Shown here: positions 35,160 to 46,889 of the stretch, piece by piece | Layout of the letters: each line of letters begins with the position of its first letter | Numbering within the stretch: the first letter of the stretch is position 1 | NCBI GenBank assembly: GCA_018335855.1 | Contig: JAGXRM010000045.1 | Coordinates: 1-64,000 of the forward strand | Source: Clostridiales bacterium | GTDB taxonomy: Bacteria > Bacillota > Dethiobacteria > Dethiobacterales > Dethiobacteraceae | DNA: 64,000 nt | Direction: 5' to 3' | Notes under the pieces: model-generated | What the model was told of the DNA's origin: nothing | The model's input: only the letters and a program-made list of their open reading frames with translations | Database searches by the model: none | Program-made: the position numbers and the translations under genes

Positions 35160-37538
35160 CTATAGTAAACTTTGGGGGTCTACATCGACCGACACCCGCA
35201 CAGAACCTGCAAGCGGGCTTTTGCGAAACATTGCGGTAGATTCATCCACCGCCCTCAGCAAAGTTGTCAGTATTTCCGACCGGACTAAAAGGTGCCACCG
35301 GAAATTCCCCCTTAATTTCGCGATGGGACAGGGAGAAGGACCGAGTACTTCTGCATGATGTTCGAGCAGGGCTGCCAATTCTCCGGCAGCGTCAATTACT
35401 TTACCTTCTTCACTACCAGCCAGAAGCAACCGTACTAAGTGGGAAAATGGTGGGTAGCCAAGTTCTTCCCTTGTTTGTACTTCCTGTGAATAGAACGCCA
35501 GATAATCGTGGGTTTTAGCCGCCTCTACTGCGTAATGGCCCGGCGCATACGTCTGGACGACGACGCTCCCGCCGGCAGCACTTCTGCCGGCCCGGCCGGA
35601 AACCTGTGTCAGAAGTTGAAATGTTCTCTCTCCGGCACGAAAGTCAGGCAAGTTAAGGGCAGTGTCTGCGGTAATTACACCGACTAAGGTGACATTGGGG
35701 AAATCAAGCCCTTTAGCCACCATTTGTGTACCTATAAGCACATTAAACTGACCGCTTTTAAATGAACTTAGTATTTTCTGGTGCGACCCTTTCCGGGATG
35801 TCGTATCAGCGTCCAGTCTGGCTGCTCGGATTTCCGGGAAAAAGCGGAGCAGTTCTTCTTCCACCTTTTGGGTTCCTGTGCCAAAATGACGAATGTAGCG
35901 TCCGCTGCAAGACGGGCAACTTACAGGATAGCTTTCACTATACTCGCAATAATGGCAGCGTAATTGCTCCCCCGCAAGGTGAAATTTTAGTGAAACCTGG
36001 CAGGACGGGCAACGCATGACAAAGCCGCATTCCCGACAAAGGACAAAGGTGGCAAACCCTCTGCGATTCAGAAAGAGAATAGCCTGGCGGCCCTCTTTAA
36101 CCGTTTTTTCCAGTCCGGCCAATAATGCTCTGCTGAAGATACTGCGGTGGCCATCTTTTAGTTCCTGTCTCATATCTACCACTTCTACCGGAGGCAATGG
36201 GCGCTGCTCAATCCGTTCAGGCAAACTGCAAAGTATATATTCCTGAAGCACCGCTTTTCTATACGACTCCAGGGAAGGGGTAGCGCTGCCGAGAACAACG
36301 GTTGCTTGGTGTCTGTTAGCACGCCAGAGAGCTACATCACGGGCATGGTACCTGGGTGCTTCTTCCTGCTTATAAGTGTGCTCATGTTCTTCATCCAGGA
36401 TAAGTAATCCCAGTTCCTTAAATGGTGCAAATACAGCGGAACGGGCACCAATTACAACAAGAGCCTCCCCTGACACAATACGCCGCCACTCATCATAACG
36501 CTCTCCGGCAGACAGCCTGCTGTGCAGGACAGCAACTTTGCCTCCGAAACGACCAATAAAACGTTCAATCATTTGCGGAGTCAAAGCAATTTCAGGGACA
36601 AGAACGATGCTTCCCTTTCCGGACTTTATCATCCGGGATATAGCCTGCAGGTATACTTCCGTTTTACCGCTTCCCGTAACGCCGTAGAGCAATACAGTAC
36701 GAGATTGTTCTTTACCGGTTGCGCCGCTTTCAATATGACGCAGCGCATCGGCCTGGGCTTGGGTTAGTTCAGGGACGCTGGATAATTCCATTGTTTCCCC
36801 GGACAGCGGACTGCGCATAATCTGTGTCTGCCCGATTTCCACCAGGCCTTTTTCCGTTAATGCCCGTAGTACCGCGTCACCAATACCCATATTTTTTAAA
36901 GCAGGCACTGTCAATGTCCCTTTTTCCCGTAAAGCGTCAAGGGCTAAATTTTGTTTTTTACCTTTAACTTCTGCTAATAAAGCTCCTTCCGTCAAAGAAA
37001 CGGTACGCACTGTTTTCTCGCTCACACCACGGTGTTCTTGTCTTCTTATGGTAATTATACCGCTCTGTTGCATGTGACGCAACATCGTACCCTGCCCAAG
37101 CAAAGGAAATTCTTTGACCCACCGACTGAGCTTAATCGGCCCCCGCTCCTTTAAATATGTAAGGTGCAAATTGTCAGGTTCACCGGTGCCTGTATAACTA
37201 ACCCACTGATACGTAGTCCAACGTACACCCGAGGGGATCATGGCCTGTAAAAAATCTACTTTACGGCAAAGATAACGGTCGGCGCCCCAGGAAGCCAGAT
37301 CAATCAGTTCCCCTGTTAACAGCGGTATTTCATCCAGCACTTCTTCTATATCTTTCGTTTCCCCGCTAAATCCTCCGCTGGAAATCTCTACACAATATCC
37401 TTCCAGCCTTCGCGGTCCAAAGGGAACGATTACCCGACTGCCCACGCATACATTCATACCATCTGGTATTCTGTATGTAAAGGAGCGATCCAGACGTTCA
37501 TGATGAATATTAACAATAATTCGGGCAAATGGCTCCAT
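35160..37538 (-). CDS. priA: Primosomal replication helicase PriA
   Basis: A 792-residue helicase that reloads the replisome at stalled forks. The N-terminal DNA-binding domain is at 1-110; Walker A YGVTGSGKTEVYLQA near 295, DEEH box, and two zinc-binding units (CRECGFVMRCPSC and CHYC...CPSCSG) near 515-555 interrupt the helicase core. ATG 37538 is chosen because AAGGAGG lies 6 bases upstream; the frame above it is out of family. It heads the minus-strand def-fmt transcript. Confidence 0.97.
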   Translation of the reverse strand: MEPFARIIVNIHHERLDRSFTYRIPDGMNVCVGSRVIVPFGPRRLEGYCVEISSGGFSGETKDIEEVLDEIPLLTGELIDLASWGADRYLCRKVDFLQAMIPSGVRWTTYQWVSYTGTGEPDNLHLTYLKERGPIKLSRWVKEFPLLGQGTMLRHMQQSGIITIRRQEHRGVSEKTVRTVSLTEGALLAEVKGKKQNLALDALREKGTLTVPALKNMGIGDAVLRALTEKGLVEIGQTQIMRSPLSGETMELSSVPELTQAQADALRHIESGATGKEQSRTVLLYGVTGSGKTEVYLQAISRMIKSGKGSIVLVPEIALTPQMIERFIGRFGGKVAVLHSRLSAGERYDEWRRIVSGEALVVIGARSAVFAPFKELGLLILDEEHEHTYKQEEAPRYHARDVALWRANRHQATVVLGSATPSLESYRKAVLQEYILCSLPERIEQRPLPPVEVVDMRQELKDGHRSIFSRALLAGLEKTVKEGRQAILFLNRRGFATFVLCRECGFVMRCPSCQVSLKFHLAGEQLRCHYCEYSESYPVSCPSCSGRYIRHFGTGTQKVEEELLRFFPEIRAARLDADTTSRKGSHQKILSSFKSGQFNVLIGTQMVAKGLDFPNVTLVGVITADTALNLPDFRAGERTFQLLTQVSGRAGRSAAGGSVVVQTYAPGHYAVEAAKTHDYLAFYSQEVQTREELGYPPFSHLVRLLLAGSEEGKVIDAAGELAALLEHHAEVLGPSPCPIAKLRGNFRWHLLVRSEILTTLLRAVDESTAMFRKSPLAGSVRVSVDVDPQSLL

Positions 37539-37548
37539 GCTTTCCTCC

Positions 37549-37578
37549 TTGCAATAAATCCTGTCCATTCTGTATAAT
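37549..37578 (+). promoter_or_regulatory. Putative promoter of the SpoIIM-like gene
   Basis: TTGCAA (37549-37554), an 18-base spacer and a perfect TATAAT (37573-37578) lie just before the AGGAGG site at 37584-37589. The 5' leader would be very short. Consensus match only. Confidence 0.45.
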
Positions 37579-37596
37579 GATACAGGAGGTTAGGTT

Positions 37597-38047
37597 ATGA
37601 CACATCGTTCAATTGGCACAATTAAGGAAAACCAATCCTGGCTGTTGCTGGCAACCGTCTTTTTCCTGTCATCTTCTATTTTCTCGTATCTCGTTTTAAT
37701 ACGGGAGCCGGAGCTTTTTGCAGCAGTGGAAGAAGCATCTTTCCCGTTTCTTCAGGAAATGGCGGAAATGGTTTTTGGCGGCCCGCCGCTCCGTGGCTCA
37801 CTCATTCTTTTTCTACATAACCTTACGTCTTCCCTGCAGGTAATTGTCTTTGGGCTATTCCTCGGCATTCCCGCCCTCTTTTCATTGATTGCCAACGGCG
37901 CTCTGGCCGGAGCTGCCGCCGCAGCACTGGCCAGGGAAGGTATTTAAAGAGGTGGGCGCAGTGTTACCGTTAATTATCGTCTTTTTAGCTGCAGCCGCAC
38001 TCATTGAAGTTTTCCTGACGCCGGGGCTCATTCAGCGCATTCTATAA
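37597..38047 (+). pseudogene. SpoIIM/DUF95-like membrane protein gene with internal deletion
   Basis: The first frame (37597-37947) encodes 116 residues with a transmembrane helix and the segment LFLGIPALFSLIANGALAGAAAAA typical of the SpoIIM/DUF95 family. It then meets a stop after LAREGI. In another frame the family's C-terminus follows at once: FKEVGAVLPLIIVFLAAAAL and IEVFLTPGLIQ, ending TAA 38045-38047. The family's middle part with the PHG..E motif and two helices, about 60 residues, is missing. This is a deletion with frame change, so the sporulation engulfment-type protein is probably not made. AGGAGG precedes the start. Confidence 0.72.
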
Positions 38048-38225
38048 AAAAGACGCTACGCGTTTTCAGATGAACGTCTTTTTTATTCCGCTAGGGGCTG
38101 CCGCCCCTTCGGCGGGTCTGAGGACCCTGAGCACCCCGCAGGAGTAAGGGGGAACACCCCCTTACAACCCCCACGGCAAGGATCGTAGCTTCCCTGAGCG
38201 TTATAATTTCGCTTGCCTATAAAAA
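38043..38225. repeat. 183-bp dispersed repeat, copy A
   Basis: The first 98 bases (38043-38140) differ from copy B at 44716-44813 at only two positions; the rest is recognisable but diverged. Inside are an A-run/AAGACG...CGTCTTTTTT hairpin that could stop transcription in either direction, a GC-rich palindromic block (GGGGCTGCCGCCCC and GGGTCTGAGGACCC) and AAGGGGG-AACA-CCCCCTT. It has no open frame. It begins on the stop codon of the broken SpoIIM gene. It may be a small non-autonomous mobile or REP-like element. Confidence 0.75.
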
Positions 38226-38250
38226 TTGCCTACGGCTGTAGCCGTAGGCA
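38222..38250 (-). terminator. Terminator of the Spo0E-like gene
   Basis: A perfect 10-bp stem TGCCTACGGC/GCCGTAGGCA (38227-38236, 38241-38250), 4-base loop, followed on the minus strand by ATTTTTAT. It overlaps the last codons and stop of the small gene at 38230-38406. Confidence 0.8.
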
Positions 38251-38406
38251 GTTTTCTTGTTGTTTTAATTTTTTCATATATGCTACAACCATCTTGTCCA
38301 ACAGTTGGCTTTGCTTTAGTGTGGCTTCGTGTCCGATTCCCATCCGACTGGCAAAATCCGCTAGCCGCAATCTTTCCGCCTCCATGCGCGATAACTTACG
38401 GCACAC
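38230..38406 (-). CDS. Spo0E-like aspartyl-phosphate phosphatase (58 aa)
   Basis: A short minus-strand gene. GTG 38406 has AAGGGGAG 6 bases upstream. The 58 residues form two predicted helices with the Spo0E-family signature SQLLDKMVVAYMKKL (consensus SQxLDxLIxxY) at about 33-47. Spo0E proteins dephosphorylate Spo0A~P and delay sporulation. Its own terminator overlaps the stop. It lies 100 bases after the coaBC stop in the same direction. Not all residues of the motif are conservative (M for L at one position), but the match and gene structure are good. Confidence 0.7.
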   Translation of the reverse strand: MCRKLSRMEAERLRLADFASRMGIGHEATLKQSQLLDKMVVAYMKKLKQQENCLRLQP

Positions 38407-38507
38407 GTTCAGCTCCCCTTTCCGTCTATTCTTATTTGGTATATTTCTACAGGTACAAACAATTTCCTTTAATTATTTTGTCATTTCTGTGAGATTTATG
38501 GAAATAA

Positions 38508-39716
38508 TCATTCTTTTTGTTTGGCAGAATAAATTAACCATATTTCATCCAGAATTCGTTGAGCAACATCCTGTTTTGACATGAGTGGCAGCTGCTTGTC
38601 CTGCCCGGTTTTAAAGATTAATCTGACAATGTTGGTGTCGGATGTGAACCCGGCACCGGGTTCAGTCAGATCATTAGCCACAATCATGTCCAGGTTTTTC
38701 CTTGATAATTTATCCGCTGCGTTCTCAAATACATCGGTTGTTTCCGCAGCAAAGCCGACCAGTATTTGCTTCTCTTTACGTTTACCCAGTTCGGCCAGAA
38801 TATCCGGATTTTTGACCAAAGAGATTGTCATATCATCAGTCGTCTTCTTAATCTTTTGCCCGCTGATGGAAGCCGGTCTGTAATCTGTGACTGCTGCAGC
38901 TTTGATAACCACATCTGCTTTCGGGTACGCAGCCAGGACAGCCTGATACATCTCACTGGCAGTCGTCACGGAAATCACCCTGACGCCGGGGGGATGACTT
39001 AGGTTTACAGGTCCGGAGATTAAAGTGACGTCAGCACCTTGTTCCACGGCGGCTCTGGCCAGGGCATAACCCATTTTCCCACTGGAATGGTTAGTTAGAT
39101 AGCGGACGGGGTCCAGCGCTTCCCGGGTAGGACCGGCAGTGATCAGAAAATTTTTCCCCTGCCAGCGTGTACCCGCTGATAATAGAGCCGCTGCCGCTGT
39201 ATATATGTCCTGCACATCAGCCATCCGGCCACGACCTGTATCACCACATACTAGGTCGCCTTCAGCAGGCGGGACGAAATGATACCCTAGAGAAACAAGC
39301 TTATTTAGATTCCCCTGGGTTACAGGATTTTCATACATCCTTACATTCATTGCCGGTACTAGCAGAACCGGACTGCATGCGGCCATTACAGATGTGGTTA
39401 ATAAGTCATCGGCAATTCCGCCCGCAATTTTTCCAATACAATTGGCCGTAGCCGGCGCAATAATAAAAAGGTCGGCCTCCTTGGCCAAGCCGATATGTTC
39501 CACACTATATCGCGTGGCGGCTGAAAATAAATCATCATAAACCGCGTGTCCGCTGACAGTTTGAAACGTTAACGGCGTAACAAACCTTTTTGACGCCTCA
39601 GTCATAATGACACGTACTTGTGCTCCGGATTTAACAAATAGCCGGCAGAGTTCCACCGTTTTGTAGGCGGCAATTCCCCCGGTCACGCCAAGAACAATGC
39701 GCTTTCCAGTCAGCAA
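38508..39716 (-). CDS. coaBC: Phosphopantothenoylcysteine decarboxylase / phosphopantothenate-cysteine ligase
   Basis: A 402-residue bifunctional coenzyme A biosynthesis enzyme. The N-terminal CoaC flavoprotein domain (1-180) has GVTGGIAAYK, the catalytic His in VEHIGLAKEAD, PATANCIGKIAGGIADD and PAMNVRMYENP. The CoaB half (190-400) has TAGPTREALDPVRYLTNHSS and the GFAAET motif. Start TTG 39716 has GAGGTGAGG upstream. It follows rpoZ by 11 bases. Confidence 0.97.
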   Translation of the reverse strand: MLTGKRIVLGVTGGIAAYKTVELCRLFVKSGAQVRVIMTEASKRFVTPLTFQTVSGHAVYDDLFSAATRYSVEHIGLAKEADLFIIAPATANCIGKIAGGIADDLLTTSVMAACSPVLLVPAMNVRMYENPVTQGNLNKLVSLGYHFVPPAEGDLVCGDTGRGRMADVQDIYTAAAALLSAGTRWQGKNFLITAGPTREALDPVRYLTNHSSGKMGYALARAAVEQGADVTLISGPVNLSHPPGVRVISVTTASEMYQAVLAAYPKADVVIKAAAVTDYRPASISGQKIKKTTDDMTISLVKNPDILAELGKRKEKQILVGFAAETTDVFENAADKLSRKNLDMIVANDLTEPGAGFTSDTNIVRLIFKTGQDKQLPLMSKQDVAQRILDEIWLIYSAKQKE

Positions 39717-39727
39717 GTCCTCACCTC

Positions 39728-39934
39728 TTACTTGAGATTGGTTGCAAGCCGCTCATAAGAAATCTTATCTGTGGCTATTTCCTCCAGGGCGACGGAAACA
39801 TCTTTTGTACTTTTGGTCTCCACCAGACGCGGAGCATCTTCATTGAGCATTCTTGCCCGCTTAGCAGCGGCAATAACTAAGGTATATTTACTATCCACTT
39901 TATTGATGAGCTGGTCTATGGAAGGATAAATCAT
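39728..39934 (-). CDS. rpoZ: RNA polymerase omega subunit
   Basis: A 68-residue protein with the omega-family core ([27 protein letters not shown]). It binds the beta' C-terminus and helps assembly of RNA polymerase. Its ATG overlaps the gmk stop by 4 bases. The order remA-gmk-rpoZ-coaBC is standard in Firmicutes. Confidence 0.96.
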   Translation of the reverse strand: MIYPSIDQLINKVDSKYTLVIAAAKRARMLNEDAPRLVETKSTKDVSVALEEIATDKISYERLATNLK

Positions 39935-40548
39935 GCCTTAACCTCCTCGGTGATTGCCTGAATCAGGTCGGTATTTCTTGCAACGCTGCTTGATTCCGCA
40001 CGGATAATCGCAACAATTCTGTCACGGGCATCTTCTACCCGGTCATTTACCACGATATAGTCATAACGATGCGCCAGTGAGACTTCATCAGCGGCGGCTG
40101 ACAAACGTTGTCCCAGGTTTTCTGCCGATTCCGTCCCGCGGTTAATGATACGCGAACGAAGTTCCGCTCCCGATGGCGGAAGTAGAAATATTAATACTCC
40201 GGCAGGAAAAGCTTCTTTGACCTGCAACGCTCCCTGGGGGTCAATTTCCAGGATTACATCGCGACCGGCCGACAGCATTTTTTCGGCAGCACCGCGCGGC
40301 GTCCCGTAAAACTCGCCGTATACACGGGCATATTCAAAGAAGTCTTCCTTTTTTATTGATTCCGCAAACTCTTTTTGATTAACAAAAAAGTAATTAACCC
40401 CGTCCATTTCTCCGGCACGGGGTTGGCGGGTTGTTTTTGATACGGACAGAACCAATTCCGGATTCTGGTCCAAAAGGGCCCTGCACACCGTGCCTTTACC
40501 TGCCCCTGACGGTCCGGATATTACGATAAGCAAACCCTGTTTTGCCAT
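39931..40548 (-). CDS. gmk: Guanylate kinase
   Basis: A 205-residue nucleoside-monophosphate kinase making GDP from GMP and ATP. P-loop [17 protein letters not shown] at 9-25; GMP-binding segment [22 protein letters not shown]; lid [17 protein letters not shown]. Normal length. It lies 14 bases after remA. Confidence 0.97.
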   Translation of the reverse strand: MAKQGLLIVISGPSGAGKGTVCRALLDQNPELVLSVSKTTRQPRAGEMDGVNYFFVNQKEFAESIKKEDFFEYARVYGEFYGTPRGAAEKMLSAGRDVILEIDPQGALQVKEAFPAGVLIFLLPPSGAELRSRIINRGTESAENLGQRLSAAADEVSLAHRYDYIVVNDRVEDARDRIVAIIRAESSSVARNTDLIQAITEEVKA

Positions 40549-40562
40549 AACGTCCTCCGGTT

Positions 40563-40832
40563 CTATTCTTCATCCTCAGCAGCAGCTGTTTCTTTTGTGT
40601 GCAGCCTGTGTTTTACTGTTTCAGGCTGAACAGCCGACAGCACCACATGGCCACTGTCCGCTATTATAACGGCGCGTGTCCGCCTGCCGTATGTAGCGTC
40701 AACTAACATGCCCCGGTCCCGCGCTTCAGTAATCACGCGCTTAATGGGCGCCGACTCCGGACTGACTATGGCAATAATTCTGTTTGCCGAAACAATGTTG
40801 CCGAAGCCGATATTAATAAGTTTAATTTGCAA
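40563..40832 (-). CDS. remA: RemA/DUF370-family DNA-binding regulator
   Basis: An 89-residue protein with the RemA core ([20 protein letters not shown], then [21 protein letters not shown]). In Bacillus subtilis RemA is a DNA-binding activator of matrix and osmoprotection genes that forms multimeric rings. Start TTG 40832 has GGAGG 9 bases upstream. The acidic tail (EDEE) extends slightly beyond the family core. Confidence 0.95.
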   Translation of the reverse strand: MQIKLINIGFGNIVSANRIIAIVSPESAPIKRVITEARDRGMLVDATYGRRTRAVIIADSGHVVLSAVQPETVKHRLHTKETAAAEDEE

Positions 40833-40946
40833 CAGAACAAACCTCCTTCGTTATTATCTATTCATTAAATTTGTCAAACTCTGCTAATAGTATAACGGAA
40901 ATGCTGGAAATAATGCAAGAGGTAATTCCTAATAGCTGTCGCGCAG

Positions 40947-41828
40947 TTATTCTATATTTTGCACTTGCTCACGGATTTTTTCAAGTTCAGATTTCATTTC
41001 TACAACCAACCGGGTAATTTCGTAATCATTTGCCTTGGAACCTATGGTATTAATTTCCCGGAAAAGCTCCTGGCTTAAAAAGTCAAGCTTCCTGCCTACC
41101 GGGCCAACCTCACCCATAGCTTGCCTGAATGCGGCAAGATGACTCTTCAACCTAGTCAGTTCCTCAGTAATACTGCTGCGATCTGCAAATATAGCTGCTT
41201 CGGTCAGTAAGCGGGACGGATCCAGCTCCACTGATTCAAGGTAACTCTTTAGCCGTTCTTCCAGTTTCTTTCTGTACTCCACAGCCACAATCGGAGCACG
41301 CTCCGCCACTTGGTCAGCAAAAGCTTCAACAAAATCCAGCCTTAGGCGGAAATCCACCGATAAGCGTTCGCCTTCTTCCTTCCTTTGTTGAACCATACTA
41401 TCCAAGGCTTCCTTCAGAGGTTGCTCCAGTTCAACCCAGGCTTCATCGAGGTCTAACTGTTTTTTTTCAACTCGAAGCACATCGGGAAAACGAGAAATTA
41501 AGTGCAAATCCGGAGTTTGATCTAAGGCGCAAATTTGAGAAACTTCCATTAAAGCATTGTGATATGCGTGCACCAACTGTCGGTCCAGCAGCACACTGAC
41601 ATTCTCGACGGAGCTTTCCCGCCACGTAATAAAGATATCTACCCGCCCGCGGTGAATTACAGCCTGGATAGCTTTCCTCACTCTGTCTTCCAGTGCCTGG
41701 ATTTCCCGGGGCAAGCGAATCGCCAAATCCAGGTAACGATGATTTACAGAACGGGCCTCCACTTTCAGACGTACCAGTCTCTCAGGCCCGTTTTCAGCCT
41801 GCCCGTATCCTGTCATGCTTATTATCAT
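40947..41828 (-). CDS. yicC: YicC-family endoribonuclease
   Basis: A 293-residue protein with the family N-terminus (MIISMTGYGQAE), YRKKLEERL centre and C-terminal KANDYEITRLVVEMKSELEKIREQVQNIE. E. coli YicC is a ring-shaped endoribonuclease for small RNAs. ATG 41828 is preferred because the 34 residues above it in the long frame do not fit the family. It heads the remA-gmk-rpoZ group with a 110-base gap. Confidence 0.94.
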   Translation of the reverse strand: MIISMTGYGQAENGPERLVRLKVEARSVNHRYLDLAIRLPREIQALEDRVRKAIQAVIHRGRVDIFITWRESSVENVSVLLDRQLVHAYHNALMEVSQICALDQTPDLHLISRFPDVLRVEKKQLDLDEAWVELEQPLKEALDSMVQQRKEEGERLSVDFRLRLDFVEAFADQVAERAPIVAVEYRKKLEERLKSYLESVELDPSRLLTEAAIFADRSSITEELTRLKSHLAAFRQAMGEVGPVGRKLDFLSQELFREINTIGSKANDYEITRLVVEMKSELEKIREQVQNIE

Positions 41829-41916
41829 ATAATTCCCACTCGCTCTCTGTGTAGTTGGCTCTGGCGTTTTGTGTTTATTGTATACAGAATTTTTCCATTT
41901 AGCAAGTTCGGTTCTA

Positions 41917-44661
<2,745 letters not shown>

Positions 44662-44715
44662 CTTTTCACCCCACAAATCCTAATTTAATTCTAAGCAATG
44701 TATATTGCCCCAATA

Positions 44716-44898
44716 TATAAAAAAGACGCTTTGCGTTTTCAGATGAACGTCTTTTTTATTCCGCTAGGGGCTGCCGCCCCTTCGGCGGGTCTGAGGACCC
44801 TGAGCACCCCGCAAGATTAAGGGGGAATCCCCCTTAAAAACCCCCGGGTAAGGATTGTGGCATCTTTTATCTGTTATAATTTCCTTACCCCTAAAAAA
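44716..44898. repeat. 183-bp dispersed repeat, copy B
   Basis: Direct-orientation partner of 38043-38225. The first 98 bases match with two differences, including the AAGACG...CGTCTTTTTT hairpin and the GC-rich block. The stem AAGGGGG-AATC-CCCCCTT keeps pairing though the loop differs. It occupies most of the gap between the divergent ATPase and rqcH genes. It encodes nothing. Confidence 0.75.
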
Positions 44899-44932
44899 GA
44901 CGTTTCTTACATAAAAAGAAGGCCCATATATT

Positions 44933-44967
44933 GTTGCTTTGGACAGCGTTCAACTGATATACTCTAT
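44933..44967 (+). promoter_or_regulatory. Putative rqcH promoter
   Basis: TTGCTT, 18 bases and TATACT lie about 30 bases upstream of the rqcH start, directly downstream of repeat copy B. Consensus match only. Confidence 0.35.
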
Positions 44968-44989
44968 ACCGTAGCAAGGAGTGAAAACG

Positions 44990-46708
44990 ATGGCTTATGA
45001 CGGCATTACCATGGCAGCAGTCTGCCATGAACTGAATCAAACACTATCCGGTTCCAGGGTAGAACGAATCTATCAACCTCATCCCATGGAAATCGTCCTG
45101 CATCTGCGAAGCAGGGATACCATCCGAACACTTATCTGTTCGGCACAGTCACGCCATCCTCGCGTTCACCTTTCCCAGGCCAGACCGGATAATCCCCCCG
45201 CACCTCCCGCTTTTTGCATGCTTTTGCGCAAACACCTATCTGGCGCCCGTCTTCTGTCTGTAGAACAAACCGGGCTTGAAAGAATCCTGACAATCCATTT
45301 CCGCTCTTTTGATGACTTCGGTGAAGGAACAAGAAAAATATTAATTTGCGAGATCATGGGAAAACATTCAAACATTATTTTATCTGCACCGGATGATTCC
45401 ACTGTCTTGCGAATTCTAGGCAGTGCAAAAACGGTTACGGAAACGATGAGCCGCCACCGACTGGTTATGCCGGGCGAATCTTATGAATACCCGCCGCCTC
45501 AGGAAAAACTTCCATTGTCGGGAATCACTGAAGAATCATTAGCCAAAGTTCTGGCAAAAACCGAAGCTGCCACCCCAGTACAAATGCTGGTTAACACAAT
45601 AATGGGCTTAGGACCGGATACAGCAAGAGAAATTATGTTTCGTACCGCAGGTGGAGAAAAAGTCCATCCGCTGGAAATCGCACGCAGCCTGACCATACAA
45701 CTAACCCATGTAAATAAAATCATAGAAAACCAAACTTTTGAGCCTTGTATCGCATTTAATGCAAACGGTGTACCTATGGTGATATCACCCATTTCATTAA
45801 CAATCTTCAACCGGGATCAAATCATTGAATATCCTACCATGAACGAAGCACTGGACGTTTTTTATACTGCCATACTTCATAAAGAACGGGAAAATGAACT
45901 GCGTCGTCAACTTTTGCAAATCGTTGCAAGCTCACAGGCAAAAACAGAAAAGAAAAAGCGTTTACAAGAACGGGAATTAGTTGATATGAAAGGTGCCGAC
46001 AAATTTCGTCTCTACGGTGAAATGCTTACGGCCGCCCTACATCTCGCTCATGCCGGAGTGAAAGAGATAGAAGTCATCAACTACTATTCACCGGAACAGG
46101 AAATGATGCGTATTCCCCTGGATCCTGCCCGCTCTCCGCAAGATAATGTACGCCGATTTTTTAAGAAATACCGCAAGTTAAAAGACGGAGAAGTATTTTT
46201 ACGAAAACGCATAAAAGAAACACTTAATGAACTCAACTACCTGGGAACGCTGCAACTTGCCATCGAACGTGCCGATTTTGCAATCATGGAAGAAATCAGG
46301 GCTGAAATGGTACAAACAGAGTTAATCCGGGAGAAGAAAAATAAAATAATTAAAGAGGATTTATCTTCCCAGCCCCTACATTTTGTTTCTGCCGACGGAA
46401 TTGATATTTTTGTTGGTCGCAACAACAGACAAAATGACCGTCTTACTTTGAAATCCGCTTCATCTTACGACACTTGGTTGCATACCAAAGATATCCCCGG
46501 TGCCCATGTCATCATTAAATCAGCAACCCCCCCGGAAGAGACACTTCTTGAAGCAGCCAAACTGGCTGCACTCCACAGCAGAGCGTCTGCATCATCCAAT
46601 GTCCCCGTTGACTACACCCTGGTAAAGCACGTCCGCAAACCAAAGGGAGCAAAGCCGGGGATGGTTATTTACGACAACCATCGTACAATCTATGTAACCG
46701 CAGACTGA
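44990..46708 (+). CDS. rqcH: Rqc2/RqcH-type NFACT ribosome quality-control protein
   Basis: A 572-residue NFACT protein. The NFACT-N domain spans about 1-180, a helix-hairpin-helix region 180-260, a coiled coil 290-430, and the NFACT-R domain lies at the C-terminus (FVGRNNRQNDRLTLKSASS, TWLHTKDIPGAHVIIKSA). It binds stalled 50S-peptidyl-tRNA and adds alanine tails marking the chain for degradation; older names are FbpA and fibronectin-binding protein. ATG 44990 with AGGAG 8 bases upstream is preferred over GTG 44981. Confidence 0.95.
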   Translation: MAYDGITMAAVCHELNQTLSGSRVERIYQPHPMEIVLHLRSRDTIRTLICSAQSRHPRVHLSQARPDNPPAPPAFCMLLRKHLSGARLLSVEQTGLERILTIHFRSFDDFGEGTRKILICEIMGKHSNIILSAPDDSTVLRILGSAKTVTETMSRHRLVMPGESYEYPPPQEKLPLSGITEESLAKVLAKTEAATPVQMLVNTIMGLGPDTAREIMFRTAGGEKVHPLEIARSLTIQLTHVNKIIENQTFEPCIAFNANGVPMVISPISLTIFNRDQIIEYPTMNEALDVFYTAILHKERENELRRQLLQIVASSQAKTEKKKRLQERELVDMKGADKFRLYGEMLTAALHLAHAGVKEIEVINYYSPEQEMMRIPLDPARSPQDNVRRFFKKYRKLKDGEVFLRKRIKETLNELNYLGTLQLAIERADFAIMEEIRAEMVQTELIREKKNKIIKEDLSSQPLHFVSADGIDIFVGRNNRQNDRLTLKSASSYDTWLHTKDIPGAHVIIKSATPPEETLLEAAKLAALHSRASASSNVPVDYTLVKHVRKPKGAKPGMVIYDNHRTIYVTAD

Positions 46709-46710
46709 AA

Positions 46711-46738
46711 GCCGCCTGAAATAAGGCGGTTTTTTTTG
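46711..46738 (+). terminator. rqcH terminator
   Basis: CCGCCT-GAAATA-AGGCGG (46712-46717, 46724-46729) followed by nine T. It begins 3 bases after the rqcH stop. Confidence 0.92.
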
Positions 46739-46786
46739 CGTTATTTTTCCAATTATTTTACCAAAAAGAAGGAAATAGCCAGACAT

Positions 46787-46860
46787 ATGTAGAAAGATGT
46801 AGCATCAAATACCATTATATATACCAGGCCTTTCTGCATGTAGTAACAATGTAGTATGAT
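46787..46860 (+). promoter_or_regulatory. Promoter with four phased ATGTAG repeats
   Basis: ATGTAG occurs at 46787, 46797, 46838 and 46849, that is, at offsets of 0, 10, 51 and 62 bases, close to whole helical turns. The last two fall between a weak -35 (TTTCTG 46831-46836) and a -10 TATGAT (46855-46860) of the gene at 46890. The layout fits a binding array for the encoded helix-turn-helix protein. Confidence 0.45.
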
Positions 46861-46889
46861 TCGTCCTTGTTCTGAAGGGGGACCGCGGA

